NCBI GenBank assembly: GCA_026413225.1
Contig: CM048552.1
Coordinates: 45,337,001 to 45,401,000, forward strand
Source: Otis tarda
Taxonomy: Eukaryota; Chordata; Aves; Otidiformes; Otididae
Length of the DNA: 64,000 nt
Direction: 5' to 3'
This document shows, one piece after another, positions 37,194 to 51,499 of the stretch. The notes beneath the pieces are model-generated. The model saw only the letters and a program-made list of their open reading frames with translations, had not been told where the DNA came from and did no database searches. Numbering within the stretch: position 1 is the first letter of the stretch; every line of letters begins with the position of its first letter. The position numbers were made by a program, and so were the translations under genes.

Positions 37194-40100
37194 TTCATTG
37201 GATGGAGTTGATGTTTCTGACAAGAACTTTCATATATTTGGACAACGCAATGTATTTGTATTGAAATTTAATTTCTTCAGCAGGGGGAAGTAATTGTATT
37301 CATTACTGTGTGATTTTTTTTTTTTTTTTTTCCTAATATGGTTTTAGTAATCCTTTATTCTTAGATGGAAATGAGAGAACACAGAAGCCAAGAAATAAAA
37401 GCAGGAGGAGGGGGCAAATGTCTTCTAATCTGACATAGAACTGGAGAAATGTTAAAACGTTTGGCTACTTAGAGCAGAACAAATCTGAAGTCTTACAGCA
37501 GCAAAATACTTGACACTCTAAAACTGTAATTCTTGAAATTACAGTGCTGAAAGCCAATTTGTGCCATTATAGTATTGAATGTTGTTGTGCATGAAAGCAT
37601 CACTTATAACAGAAAAATGTTACTGAATGTTAGATTCTTACTGCTGCTGTAATTATATTCCTTTAGATTATCTTTGGTGAGATGACTGTTGAAAAAAGAA
37701 AATCAGTCAATAAAGCGTTGTTCCATATAAAAGAAATTGTTTACAGGAATATTTGTCTTGGAATGCCTGAGTTTTTATTTATACTTGCCACTTTATTCTA
37801 TGAGCTAAAAGTCTCTCAGAAACCTAATCAGTTGTACTTTTTCTCCTGAACTCTAGTTTCTAGTGGCTGATAGGTTATTGTACCTTTCCCTAGAAATCAG
37901 AACTAGGATATTGGTGAACATTTTAGTTGCTGGGATTAAAAACAAAATCTTCAACAGTTGCATTTGTTTTTTTTTTTTTGTAAGACAAGATCTCTTTTAC
38001 TTTCAGAAATAAGTTGACAGGTAGTATTAATGGCAAAACAAGGAGATGTGCGTTTGCATCATAATATCGCTTTAGCAGTGAATATTGAAGTTCAAAAGAT
38101 GATTTCTGTCATCTGACCATAACTACTCTTCCAAAAGGGCTAAGTGGCTGCTTAGAAAATAAACCACATCACTTTATTGTGGGTGTTGAAAAGTGTTGTT
38201 CTCTGTCTTTATGATCTGAGATATTATGTCAGTTTTACTACTGCTAGCCCTGCAGAACAGGTACAGTCATGAGAGGCTGGACTGGTTCATACATCACCTA
38301 GAGAATTGCTAATGACGTTCCAGCTGCCAAATTCCGCCTGCAAATTAAAAGCATAGCATGGGTTCACCTTGTTTATGTGGCTATTTAGTATTCTGCTTGC
38401 CTTTTAATTTCTAATGAATCTACTTGCTGCTCCAAATCCTTACTCTTGTTTTTATATTCGGCTAAAGGTGGTTGTTCTCTACATTAATTCTGAGTATTAC
38501 TGTTTTGCGCACAGTAGATATACACCTATGCGTGTCTTGTTGAGATCTTTAATGTTTAGCACTGCATTATATAAAATATCACTGCAGTTGGAATTAGCCC
38601 ACCAAACTTTCCCTCGTAAGTCATCGCAATATAAGCTTCAGAGGGAACAGCTTGATTTGCAGATCCTTGGTGGATTTTTTGGAGCTAACAGTTGGACAGT
38701 GGTATCTTTTTTATTTCTTTTTTTTTTTTTTTGTAAGCACATTTGATCTGGATTAGAAGACTACATACCTAGAACCAGTCATTTCCATGTTTTGCTTTTC
38801 CAAGAGGAAGCGCACTTTGATCTCTAGTTAAATGACACGTGATGAAACAGCTGTGACAGATGAGGGAATATATCTATGTCCAATTATGAATTCCTCTCTT
38901 TTATGAATAGGAGCTATGATTGCAGCCATCAGTGTGGATTAGAACTTCCATTTCGTAGCTGAAAACAAGCCATGCCTGAGGACTTGAAAAGGGACATGAA
39001 AGGGAGTTTTCATCAATGGGTTGCTGTGCGTTTGTAGAACATGGGTTGCTCAAGGCAGTAGTTTGTTTCTACCTAATTTCTGTCCCAGCATGAGAAATCC
39101 TAACAGAAGGGCAAGAACAATGAGAGGTGTGTTAGACTGCTTTTAGAAAGAGATGCTGTCAGAACGCAGGTGTTCTAGGACTAGAATCCAGTGGCTCCAT
39201 GGGAGATACAGGGGCAGACAGAAATTGGCTTCACTGAATTGTAATTCCAGGTTACAACCTCATGGTCCCTTCCCATCTTGTCTTTCCTTCTCCTCCTGAA
39301 TTATTCATGAGTTTGATGAAGGGAATCGGTGAGGTTTGAGTGATTCAGGATTAGTTCTGGGATCAGGGAATCAGGGATAGGATTTCACTGTTCAAGGAAG
39401 AGGATGGGAACTAAGCACTGGCTGAGTTCTGCCCCAGTCCAGCCTGACAAGAACACGCAAGGTTTGTTGCATTTGTTCTGTTCTCCAGAGTTAAGACTCT
39501 TCATTAGAAAAACTGTAAGAAAAATAATATTCTACTTTCCCTCCCTGGCCTCAGCTGATAAAATGAGTACCAAAGCAGCGCTAGGTAGCTCTTTGTTCAG
39601 AAGACCTAAAAGCACCTGGTTTTAGGAAATCAACTGCAATACAATAAGGATTTCACTTTTATATGAGCAGCTTCTCAATATATAATCTAATTAATCATAA
39701 TAACCTCTGACTTCTTTATCTCTGCAATACAGAGCTTTACACCATCTTCTTCACTGTAAATCCATACCTGTAAAAATAGTTCAAATATTCTTACTGGTAA
39801 GTGCATTGTTCTTTCTGAGTTGTTGCTACTTCTGTACTGGAATATTTCTGGCTATATTCAAAGAGTAGTTTATCCATTTAAACAAGGTTTTTTATATTAA
39901 TGCTAAGTAGGCAAGCTGCTGAAATGCCCATGAAATATGTAGAAAGAACACTTGTACAGTATTATATAGAGAGATCTTTCTGTATTTGTGAGAGTTGTAG
40001 AGGTGTTGGGAGGACGTGCCAATATTTGAATACTGATTTATTGTTCTTATATAATCAATCTCCTAAAGCCAAGGAATAATTTATGTGTATATCAACAACA

Positions 40101-41852
40101 ATGATTAACTTTATCTTCTTTCCAATCACAGATATACTGGGAATATATACTTAGACCTGATCTGAAAGGCAGGGATGAAAAGGTCTCTCCACTTACAAGT
40201 CCATTTGTATAGGAATTTGTACATCACACCAATGAAGTTCTTAATCTGCCACAATTAAAAAAAAAAAATCCGTGCTTATAATTTGCTACTAGGAAAAAAA
40301 AAAAAAAGAAGCCTAAGACTGAAAAGCCTAATTATAATTAATTGAAAAGGTTTTCTGCAGAAGCTAGTGGCAATGATTTGCATAAATTCTCATTAAGGTG
40401 AATAATATATTTTCAAGATCCATTAAACAAGCTTTAATCAGTTAAGCTTGAAAAACATCACCATGAAACTTCAGTTTAAAAGTCATTACACAGCATCTAA
40501 AATAAGTTCTGAAAAATTACAAAAACCTATCCAAGAGACATCAGCATCCTTCAGACAGCAAGAAGCTATGTAATAAATACCAAGAGGAAGGGTGGATTGT
40601 TGTTCCTGGCTTTAAGTTAATTCCACAAAGACAAAACATGCTTGGTGAGAAGGAAGCCTTGGTCGCCAGCACAGTGGGGTGTCATACCAGAGTGAGGTAC
40701 TTGCAGACTACTTTTTCTGATAGTTTTAAGAAGACAACACGACAAACTGGCAGGTGTGCTACAAGCTGCAGTACCTACCACCTCTGCCTTGTGTAGTGGA
40801 TACCCTTCTTCAGATTTTTTTTTTCTTTTTTAAACAGTTTAGCTGAGCTGTCTATTAAAACATTTATTTATTGCAACCTAAACATTTTTGTGTATTTCTA
40901 TCCACTTTTACTTTTCATCATTGATTCAGATGCAATCTTTCCAGTAACAGGTTCTAACTGGTTGGATACATTGCCTTTACCCTGTGTTTAATGAGCAACT
41001 TTTCTTTCCCAGTTAGTGATAGGAGCTGTGTGAAATTCAGTTTAGAACAACCATTATCTTATTTTAGCAATCTTTTGAGTGCCAGGAAAGGTGGAGTGGC
41101 AGAACTCAAAGTTTCTGCTGTTCTTGGCAATGCTTTCCTCTCTTTATTTAAGGCTATAAAGAAATGAGCACTTAAAAAAATTCTGCAAATAAATAATAAT
41201 TCAGTTTTATTGATTGATTTTTATTATTGCTGAGAGGTGCACTGGATTCCTTCCTTGGCATTTAGTGAGCAGTCATGCTTTTGTACCCTTTTCTGTTGCA
41301 GGAGCCAAATTTAAAGCTTTAGATGTTGGCACTGAGTCAACTTTTTAAAGCAATAGTTCCTAAATCGCAGTGTACGTATATACACAATTGTATAATTTAT
41401 GACTGTTCAAAGTAATAGTTGGCCAAGCTGGAAGTGGTACCGCTGGAATTGGTACCTGCCAACCTTGATTGTGGTACCCGGTAAAAGACAAAAACATCAA
41501 AATTTTGTCCTTATTCTAGAACATTTTGCCTACTAGTTTCTTCTAGTCAGTGTTTGCACTCTAAAATATAGAGATGGGGCCATGAATTCCAGGATGGATC
41601 AGAATGACTGCTGTTAGCAAGTTCTAAAAACTTTCTTCTCTTTTTCTGTATCAATTTAACATTTACTATCTTCGAGAGACCTTTTATGGTAAAAAGGCAT
41701 ACCACCAGTGTAGCTTTTATTTTCCCCTGCTCATCGTTTGGCATAGCATTTTTTCCTTGTGACTTTGTCTTATTTGAGAGAGTTCAGTTGTATAGGTAGA
41801 AATAGGATACACTGATTTTTTTTTTATTATATTATGGAAACCTTCCTCAATT

Positions 41853-41908
41853 AAAAAAAAACCAAACAAACAAACAAAAAAAAAAACCCCAAACCAAAAA
41901 ACCAAACT
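41853..41908. repeat. A/C-only low-complexity tract
   Basis: Poly-A with C, CC and CCCC interruptions and AAAC units, no G or T over about 56 nt. Confidence 0.9.
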
Positions 41909-44900
41909 GAAGTTTGAAGCTTTTGAATGAAAACCAAATTCAAGATTACTTTTGCGGCTCTGGAGCCGAGATTGAGAAACTGATGGTTTATTTATTTAGT
42001 AGCAGGGTGTCCTTAAGACTACTGGCAAATGCCAGTTATTTTTGAATGTTCAAATCAGAATTTGTTTCTAATATCCCCACATCATTGTGATATTCCTGAT
42101 TATATGAGTTATCTGTTACAGCTTCTTTTTGTGACCCTGAAGAAAAAAGGGAAAAAGAGATTATTTTATTTTTAATTTTTAAATATTTTACAGTATGGTG
42201 ACTTGAGGTACTTCCTTTATTTTCTGATAATTGTCACCATTATTTCTTATTTTATTATATTGGACTGTTTGTGTTTTAGTGTGTGTTTCTTTTGGCTTTG
42301 TAATAGCACTTAGGTTCTTTATCTTATTGTTGTAATTAAACTGCACCCAAAATGTTGCATGACTCATCTGTAAAGGAAAATACACATCAAAATATCTCCA
42401 GATAAGCTCTGTTTTGATGGTTTTTTTTTTCCTGTTGCTTCAATTTTTGATGCTTTTACGTCTCATTTAAAGAGCTAGTATCCCAAGGCTGACTTATGGA
42501 TGCAAAGATTCAGCTGAACAGTTCCTTTCAATACTATGGGAGGTCTGTAAGTGATGGGTGGCCCAAAACCAAAGTCACCCTTCTATTAAAATAAATGCAC
42601 ACAGAAAGTATGTTCAAGACCTTTAACTCTTACAGGAGCTTGGCTGTATGCCATGCTTCTGACTTAATGGGATGGTTGATTTCAGGGTTGCCTGGGGCCA
42701 CAACCGCAAATAAGCATATATATCTCTGAGGTCATTGAAACCAATTTTATTATTTTCATAGCTATTGGAAATAAGTCACCTGGCTTGATTTATGTATAAA
42801 ATTGCAGAATATCAGCCCACAGAAGTGACCTTTAATTTAAAACTTTCATCTGTTTTGCCGTAATATTGGCCTGTAATATTAAAATAATAGCAGTTTGTAT
42901 CTCTAGAAATACTATTTTACCTTTCTCGGTAGGTGATGGTTAAGCATTCACTGTAAGTTTGGGATTCGAGTTGAATGTCTTAATGTGAAATGATTCTCAT
43001 AGTCAGCACTGCTGCAGTTCCCATTTAGACTCAGTACAGTTTCCAGGGGTCAAACTTGAAACTTCTAGCGAGTTTGAAAATGTGATGGTGAGTTTTTGGG
43101 TTTCCTGTGCACTCCCAGTGCCTCTCATGAGCCAGAAGCTGCCTCTGTTCCACACTGTTTTCTACAGGCTTTTATCCTACAAGCCTAGAATTGTCAAGGA
43201 ACTAGGGGGGGTGATGAACTTGATTTGAATGAGGTACATGTGGCTGATTACATACAACATCTGGGTACATTTTTTGAAAATACCTGCATAGCAGTATCTT
43301 ACTTTCTAAATATTTCTTCAAAATTAATTGAAAGAAGATGCAGTCTACACTGAAATCCTCATACACCTTCAGTGCTACATTGTCTTAGTGGATGGGATGT
43401 GTGGGTTGGATAGCTGTATTATTTATTTTCTATATGTCATAATTCATTTCTCGGTGTCTTTCTATGTACCACAACATCTTAGGAATCTGAGAGATTTATG
43501 ATACATATACAGCATTGTATTATTCAAAACAACTGATATCCTGTGGTGAGAAATAAATCTTGAATTCGTGATTATTTTGTAGCAAGATCAATGGAGAGCT
43601 CTAGAAAAAGAAGCAAGTCTCGTAGAGCAGAAATTGCTTATTCCTTATATTACTCTAAGTTGGTTTTATTATGCAGAAATAAATAAATCCTGCTGTTTTA
43701 TATGGTCTGGCAAACTATAATTTTCTTCATAAAACCTTCAGTGGCTTGTAATGCCATGGGAGATAGCAAAGAGGCATCCTGTACTCTGAAGCAGTAACCT
43801 TCCCCAGCTTTATTGGTAATATGTATGTGCTGTAGTTTATGTAAAGATTCAAATGGACTGTAGCTCTTTGGGAAAAAAAAAAACCAGGGCATTACAATAC
43901 TCTTTCTTAAATGGTCTCTGTGAAACACAAGTAGATCTGTAGTAGAAAACAGAGTTGGTTCAAGCTCAGGCATGTGAAATTGAAGCTTCTTCTCTCCAAG
44001 GTGAAATTCTGTATTTCTTATGTGAGAAGCTGAGATATTTGAAGAGAATAAATTTGCCTTGTTAACAAATGCAGTAAGACAGTATCCACAGTTTTTCTTT
44101 TTGAAGTGTCAAATTGCTTACTGACTTCTCCAGGCAGTCTGTTCTCTGGTCCCTTTGGGTCACCTTCATTGCACTGAGCTGCCTGTGTTTCTCTTAAGCC
44201 ATCATGGTTTTTTCCCCTATACTTGAAGTTCCTGCTTACTGTGATCTCAACCAGTCCTCCTCCTTTGAACAGAGAAGGCAAAATTATCACTGTCCTTTAG
44301 CACTGCTGGAATTTTGAGGGACAACTTACAATTTCTGTCTTAATAAAATACTACACATGAATTGTTTCCCCACAAACCATTTCTGTGTTTGAGGCAGACT
44401 ACTGAAAGAAGCAAACTGTTCACTTTTTAAACTTTCATAAAGCTTTGTTCAATCAACTTTCCTCTATAGGTCTCTTTAGACAGAACTTGTATCTGTTATT
44501 GTCTAGAAGCCAGAGTTACAAAATACCATAACCTTTTGTGGCACTTGGGTTTCTCAGCTACCAAGAAAAACGTAGTCCTCCATTGTGTGGCTGTCAAGGA
44601 CGGCTGGACTTTAATGTTAGAGCAGGAAGTTAAGCCTAGCAGTTAAATATTGATTTGATCTTCCAGTAGATCTTCAGACCTTCGTTGTTTAGAAGGATGC
44701 TTCTTAGGAAAGTTAAAGCTGATTAAAAAAAAAAATAGTACACAAATTGCTAGTGGAGAAAAGTACAAGTGATTGCTAGCATAGAATTGGAGAGATCTGA
44801 AAATCTGGCACTGTTTCACTTCAACGTTAGCTGCTTTTTGTAGTTCAGCGTGACTTAGCTGTCATTGTATCGTCGGGAAGGCTGATCAGGTACGTGATTC

Positions 44901-46327
44901 TGGTTATGGCTTCAGTTTACCTGGATTACCATCTGAGATCCTTTTTGCTTACTGTCTGCTTCCCAACAGCTACTCTAAAACACAGAAAGGAGTGTTTTCT
45001 GGTTTTTTTTTTTTTGTTTTTATACTTGGAAGTCTAAAGAGTCTACTGAAAGGCTATAAAAGCTTACACTAGTTGCAGCTGATTATAAAACCCTACTGAT
45101 TTCAGTAACATAAATTGGAGGTTATTCCAATACTAATGTGGATTAACGCTAATGTAGCAGAAATCAGAATTTGATCCTGTGTGTTCTGATAACATAATTC
45201 AACTAATTTGTCGTTTCCTGGCTTTTTAGTTCAACCTTTGACAGCATCCAGTAAAATCCTCAAGAGTATGCTTGGTGCAGACTTGCATATAATGGTAACT
45301 ATAAAGCCAGTATTTTCTTTTTTATAAGTCTGTAACAAGTTTCATTTTTTTTTTTCTGCTAAAAAAAACCCCCAAACTATAAATTATAAAAATACTTCCA
45401 GGAATTTGTCTGATGTGTCCATGCCAAGGCCTGAGGATAAAGTCTAACTCTGTCCATCACAAATACTTTCTATGCAGATTTTAGCCCCTCTATATATTCT
45501 GTAGGAATTTTGCTTAATAGGAATCTGAGAAGGAAAACTGCTGCACTATTTTTTAATTTGGAATCCTCTGAGAAGATACTTTAAGTATTTTTGTTGATTG
45601 ACTGGTAGGTAAACTATCGTCACAGAGAAATGTAAGCCTTGGGTTTTATCACAAGTATATTTTAACATTTCTTACTGCTTTTTCCATCAAGTTAAGCTTG
45701 CTTTGGTTTTTTGTCTTTCTTCAGACTATTTCACTGAAATGGCAGTACATCATCTTTGGTTCATGATTATGTAGCTGGACTTTGGAGCTGACTCAGAATA
45801 AATTAGATTTTTTTTTTTTTTTTAATCCTCAGGGAAGATTCCCTTGCCTTCCTAATATTATTTAGTATCTGGCTGTAAATAAGGCTATGACCACAATCAC
45901 CTGTGACTGCATATCAGAGAAGGTGATAAACTAGACTAGGAAGATGGTGATGATTTTGAAGACCAGTGGCATATGTTTAGTTCCTTAGACCAGACTAATA
46001 CCAGGAAAGAAAAATTTTAAGCACTGTGTTTTCACTCACCCCTTTATTTGCAACTTACTGTCTAAAAGCGGTACCTTTTGTAGTGTGTTAAATTAATAAA
46101 TTTGTGGGCAATCTTTCAGGTACATAGTTGGGCTACTTTTGAGGGCAGTTATACTGAAAATGGGCAATACCACAAGAAAAAGATACCCAAGAGTTCTAGG
46201 GTTTTTTTTGGTTTTGTTTTTTTTTATTTTTCCATACAAAATAGTCTTTTAAAGTCTCAGGATAAATATTTGTAAGATACCAAAATGTGCTTAACCTATA
46301 TGGAAAATGCTTATTCTGTACAATATT

Positions 46328-46358
46328 AAAAAAAAAAAACAAACAAACAAAACCAAAA
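46328..46358. repeat. A/C-only low-complexity tract (AAAC)n
   Basis: Poly-A followed by AAAC repeats, about 31 nt. Confidence 0.85.
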
Positions 46359-49300
46359 CTAAGAAACCACTCCACAAATCTGCTAGCATGATATTCCTTG
46401 GGCAGGAAAAGCAGTAAGAGACGTACAATTGGTGTGTGTCAGACCATTAGTTTTATGCATCTTATGGTGGGGCTGAAGGGAGGGAAGAGAGGGTGTTTTG
46501 GAGAAGACAGGAGAATTTTGGGTGGGCACAAATTCCACAGCTGGTAGTTTTTGTAGTATGACAGGGTCTGTTTGGCAATTCTGCGTATAACAAAAGACAG
46601 GGTGAGTCTTACTGCCCTTACAGTGAAAAACATGAACATGACCAATTGTAGCTGGGTCTGGGATTGTTTGGGGTTTTTTTCCCTCTCCCCCAATAAGGAC
46701 ACTTCTTCAGTATGAGTTCTGAAGCCCGTATAAAGGTTAAAATCACCTCCTTGGATATGCATATACCAAATTGTTTTCACTAAATAGAGTTTGAATAACA
46801 CCTTTCAGTTAAACCAGTAGAACTTTAAGTTTAGACCAGACATTGGTTAATGAAGGGGGTTTTTTTTGGTGCTAAATAAAAGACTTGAAGAAAGGAACTT
46901 ACACAAAACAACTTGATGCTTTTCTTTATCCTCTACCATCCTTCCCACCTCCAAATATAAAAAGGAGAGTGTATGTTATACTGTGGTTCAGAAATTTCTC
47001 CTCTACTCGTTAATTCTATATTTGTATGTGTATGTGTTCCTGGGTATTTGCTTCAATGGTTCACTAAAAATAAAAGTCAGTGCCACCTAAAATTATTTTG
47101 AGCTTTAAATTTAGAGTGCACAAGAGGCATGTGTTTAGGCATAATTATGTACAATCTCCTTGAACTTTCTGAAACTGCAATGTCAAAAAATAGACTGAAT
47201 GGGGAAAAAAAGGGTACTTTTTCAGAAATTAAATTACTGAGGTTTTTTCTCAGTATAGTCTACCATGTACTGAAAAGAACAGGGAAGTGCATGGTCATGA
47301 GACTGATGTATGACTGATAAACTATTCTGTAGTGGTGCCTCCATAATGTGCCTCCATTTTCAGATAATGGCTTAAAATGTGTGTGTCTTGGAAAGCCTTT
47401 ATGTATATTCAGATGATGTCTTGTCAAAAAAAAAAGTAGTTTAATATCCACACTATGAATCTGGTTAAGAAACTCAACATGTCTACCCTAAGTACTGTAT
47501 TCTTAAGCCTTAAAATGTCTGTACCATTGTGAGTTGCTGTATGGAGAAATGGCAAAAATTATTTATGTTTTATTTTTTCAAAGGAATGTGGGAAAGAGAA
47601 ACAGTGTAGTGCCATATTCTACTGCAGAACAGTAAATCTAATCACGCCTGCTGGGCCCACTTTTATCATCTAAAATAGATTTGAAAAGGGCAGCAGAGGT
47701 TCCAACTATGAATTCTGACCATGCTTCAGAAGCTGGTATTACATATATATAAAAGAAACAAATCATGAGTTACTGCCAGGCAGTAGTTTGGCACTGAAGA
47801 ATATTTTGAAGAATAACTTTGAAAGAATATGTGATCAGGTAAATACTAAGTATCTTGAAGTCTTAGAGGAATGGAATTAGCAGTTTCATGTTGTATGGTG
47901 TAGTTAAGCGAGAAGCTAGCTTATGAAGCAGCTGTGAGAACAGCAAAAAGCCTCTTCTGGTTCAGGAATTTAAGTATTTTTTCAATAAATGTTTTTTCAT
48001 GGACCTACTGTGACCATACTGTGGTGAAGAAACTCAGGAAGCAGATACAAAGACAGGAGCCCTTCTTCCTCTGTTTCTATCTGCTTCCTCCTGAGAGGAA
48101 ACTGATGGTATCCCATTGTTCAGCATCAGAAAATATTAATTACTTTTCTCACTTCCCTGCAGCATGTGGTTTTTTTTACCTGTGCATGCATAATCAAGTA
48201 GTACTGTGCCAGGCAGTTGGTATTAATTAGGGTTTCAAATTTCACGTAGTCCATCTCTTAGTGTTTGCTATGTCAGGCTGAGGGAGGGAGGTGCCCTTAG
48301 GGTTAATGTTAAGGCCAGATTCTTTCAGTATATGAGGACACACTTAGAACTGAAGAGGCTTATACTATGGAGAAAGATACAGTTCAAAGCCTTTATAGTT
48401 AGCTTTTGAAATATTTATGTTCTGGGTGGAAAAGATTTTTCAGGCCATCTTGTAACCAAAATGTTTTGAACCTTTAGTTGCTTAAAGTTTTCAAAGCTCT
48501 TTTAGTCAATAAGAAAATCAATACACACAGCATACTTCAGTGTAGTTAAGGCAGTGCCCAGCAGCGTTCAGTGTTACATCTAACTGCTGCTACAGCTTCC
48601 TTCTTCTGAATAACACTGTGCATCTTCAGTCGCAAAGGTATGAAGTCTAGCAGTTGGCAGCTGATGGGGTGCTGACTCGTAGCCTGCTGGTGGAAGAAGT
48701 CAAACCACAGCAGATGGAAAGGTTCATGAAAATAAACAAGGAACAAGTTACCTCGCTTAGAGGTATATTTTTTTTTTCCATTGCAGTCTGCAAATTTATG
48801 TTGCTTATTTTAAAAGATCGATTCCTTTAAAAGGCATTGCACAGCTTTGAATATCTTAGAAAAATCTTTATACTGTGGTACAAGACCATAACCTTTCTGT
48901 GGGATTTTGTTGTTTGCTTTCTGGAGGGTATTTTTTGTTGATTCTCTGTGTCTTCATTTTTGGTGCCGATCGCAGTCATGTGAGAGTATAGTTACAGTTG
49001 TCATGCATCTTTCACTTCTGCTTATATCTAATTCAGGAAAGTTTCATCCAAGGAATTTTTATGAGTAAAACAACACTTTCAGTCTTGTTACTTGTAGTTC
49101 CTCTTTGTTCTGGTACTAAACTGAAGTTTGACTGTAAAATTACTGCTATAGGACAGTAAAAGTCCAAAATCTATAAATAGTAGTATAATTTGTTTGTGAG
49201 GCTCTGTACTAACTATATATTTGGTGAATAGCTTTCACTAGCAGTTACATGGGGTAGGAATATTATATTAAAAATATATATTTTCTTTAGTGTTTGAGCT

Positions 49301-49955
49301 GAGTTTGATGCATTCAAGTATTTCTATACACTTAGAAAAGGACCATACTAATGGCAGAAATAAACTAGGCAGTAGTTTACTAGAACTTTATTTCCCTTTT
49401 GTGATGTTTCATTTTCCTTTAATTTAAAATATTAATTGAACCTAGGTGTTTTCCTTCAATCTGTTTGGCATGCATAGTCCTATTTTCAGAGCCTGATCAG
49501 CAACTCAGGATGCTATATATCACTTAGGTAGCTGTTACTCAGTATTTCCCTTCCAAAAACAGATGAGTTATTAGCTGTTCCTTACAGATTCACCTAAGAA
49601 AATTTGTTCTTAAGAGAAACTGAAAGCTGCAACTTGAAACACAGGATGCACAGAATTTGATCCCCTGCAGGTGTCCCTAGTTCATATACAATATAGAGAT
49701 TTTTTTTTTAAGAAGTGGCATGGGTAAAACTGTACTGCCTGCTGGAATTGTAAATAAATTCCACTTTCACAACTGTTTAGAAGGAATGAATTTTAATACA
49801 GAACATAGATATAAGACATAATTGCTACCAGAAGTCTACCAGAATGGCAAATAGTCACTTTGCCATAATTAAACATTTAAATGAATGAGTTTTCATGTAC
49901 TTAGGCTTATTACTTTCTTAAGACATCTCTGTGTATGAGACAGTATCCTGTCGAT

Positions 49956-49982
49956 ACAGACTACATGTACATTGTAGTCTGT
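49956..49982. repeat. Inverted repeat, 10-bp arms, 7-base loop
   Basis: ACAGACTACA and TGTAGTCTGT are exact reverse complements around TGTACAT. Confidence 0.85.
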
Positions 49983-50089
49983 GGGTAAGTATGAGAATTG
50001 TCCAAAGTATGACAAGCTCTATGTACCTGCATTCTGACCATGCACCTTTTTAGTAGATAGCATGTAAGTAGTTTAGAGAGACTTTTAGT

Positions 50090-50134
50090 AGTCTCAGCTG
50101 CTGTATGTTCTGCAGCAGTCTCAGCTGCTGTATG
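50090..50134. repeat. 18-bp direct duplication, period 27
   Basis: AGTCTCAGCTGCTGTATG occurs exactly at 50090-50107 and 50117-50134, separated by TTCTGCAGC. The unit contains a CAGCTG E-box. Confidence 0.9.
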
Positions 50135-51339
50135 GGGATCTGAAGCTGTTTGTACTCAAAAAAAGTAGGCTCTGGCTATATTTTAAGATTTGTTGTCTAC
50201 ACAAGCAATATATAGTCTTGAAAGCATCCTTAGTATGACTCGTTAAGATCCACAGTAAAAATACTCTAGGGTGCTTTCCTATTGCTATTTATTAAAAAGG
50301 AATAAATTAAAACTATTCTAAAATGATCTTGAGGAAAAACAACGAAGAACCTCCAAGCAGAGACTTGCCAGTCCATCACTGCCTATCTGTTTTATGTGAG
50401 AGAGAGCTGGTCAATGGCTTCCTGTGTGCACGTTTGGGAGTTCTCAATTTTCTTTAAAATATGTTCTATACTTCAGATGCTGATGTTCATTTTCAGCATA
50501 TGGGGACCATTAGCAGTATTGAAGCTGGACATATGGCTTAACGTGTTAAATCACTTTAGAACGTCGCATCTGTTTTTTTACCCTGGTGTTAACACCTGGA
50601 TCAGTTTAGCACTAGTGCAGAAGTTTAGGACGTATAGCTGTAAATTTTAAAAACATCTGGGGTTTTTTTTGTGTGTATACATGTATATTTGCATGTGTGA
50701 ACTAATAGATCTCTGGCATTTTCGCATTTGATGAAAAAAATCTTACTAAATTGTGCTCAAGGTGTGTACCAACCTAGGCAAATAAGTGGTTTATGGCAGG
50801 AGGCAGAAGGATTCTTTTGAGTGGGTTATAAATTATGATTTTGATTTTACAGCTTTTGTCTTTTCTTCAAACTTCAATTTTTGAAGAATTGATAGCTGAC
50901 TCTGATTCCTTTTTTCCCTGCTCTCAAACCCATCCATTTATTGTACACTGAATAAGATATCCCACTCTCCCGGGATGTGTGAAATGGGCAGGCATTAAAA
51001 ATTGAAGAAAGCAAGTTCCCTGACTGAGTCTGCAAACCTTATCTGAGGCTGCTTGAAAGTAAAAATGCCAATTGTGTTGGAGCTTTGAAAAATTACTTTC
51101 CCTGGTGACCCGCTGCCTTTTAGTGAGAGCAGAGTTTACGGCTCTGTTTAAGAGTGATGAGTGCAGTTGGAGAGTTTCTCTTGTTATGCCTATTAGCAAG
51201 ATTGGACTAATCTGCGGGACGTAACCTGGAGGTAAACTGTGAGTGAAGGAGAAGACAAGGCTAATAAGGCATTTTGTAGTTTCCTTTATCCCAGAGCCTT
51301 TCCCAGAGCCAGCAATTAATATTATTTTCTATCTGCGGA

Positions 51340-51430
51340 GAGCCCGGGTGGCTGCCAGCGTGGGAGGCTTTATAAAGGACACGTCAGCGCTACCTGCCAG
51401 GCCGTGAAGAGGGTCTGGTTTCAAAATTGC
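51340..51430 (+). promoter_or_regulatory. Candidate regulatory element with TATA-like and CRE-like motifs
   Basis: A sudden CpG-containing patch in CpG-poor intron: six CpGs fall between 51335 and 51415. It contains TTTATAAAGG (TATAAA at 51371-51376) followed at once by ACGTCAGC (51381-51388, a CRE-type half site). It lies about 3.6 kb upstream of exon 2 on the gene's strand. It could be an enhancer or an alternative promoter. No downstream first exon with a suitable phase-2 donor was identified, so this stays a candidate. Confidence 0.3.
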
Positions 51431-51499
51431 CATTGAAATTGGTGACTAAGCATCGATACTGCAGCAGAGTTAACAGCTTGTGAATTTAGTAATTAAAGA

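Larger units (their letters stand above)
35416..51339 (+). other. Intronic DNA with A/C tracts, no gene seen
   Basis: Long AT-rich non-coding stretch. It holds A/C-only tracts (35749-35809, 37083-37193, 41853-41908, 46328-46358), direct duplications (36451-36529, 50090-50134), a small hairpin (49956-49982) and many A or T runs. Two patches (about 40330-40520 and 51040-51260) look less like random intron, with dense AT-core motifs and little simple repeat, and may be conserved elements. No exon or RNA gene was recognised. Confidence 0.6.
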
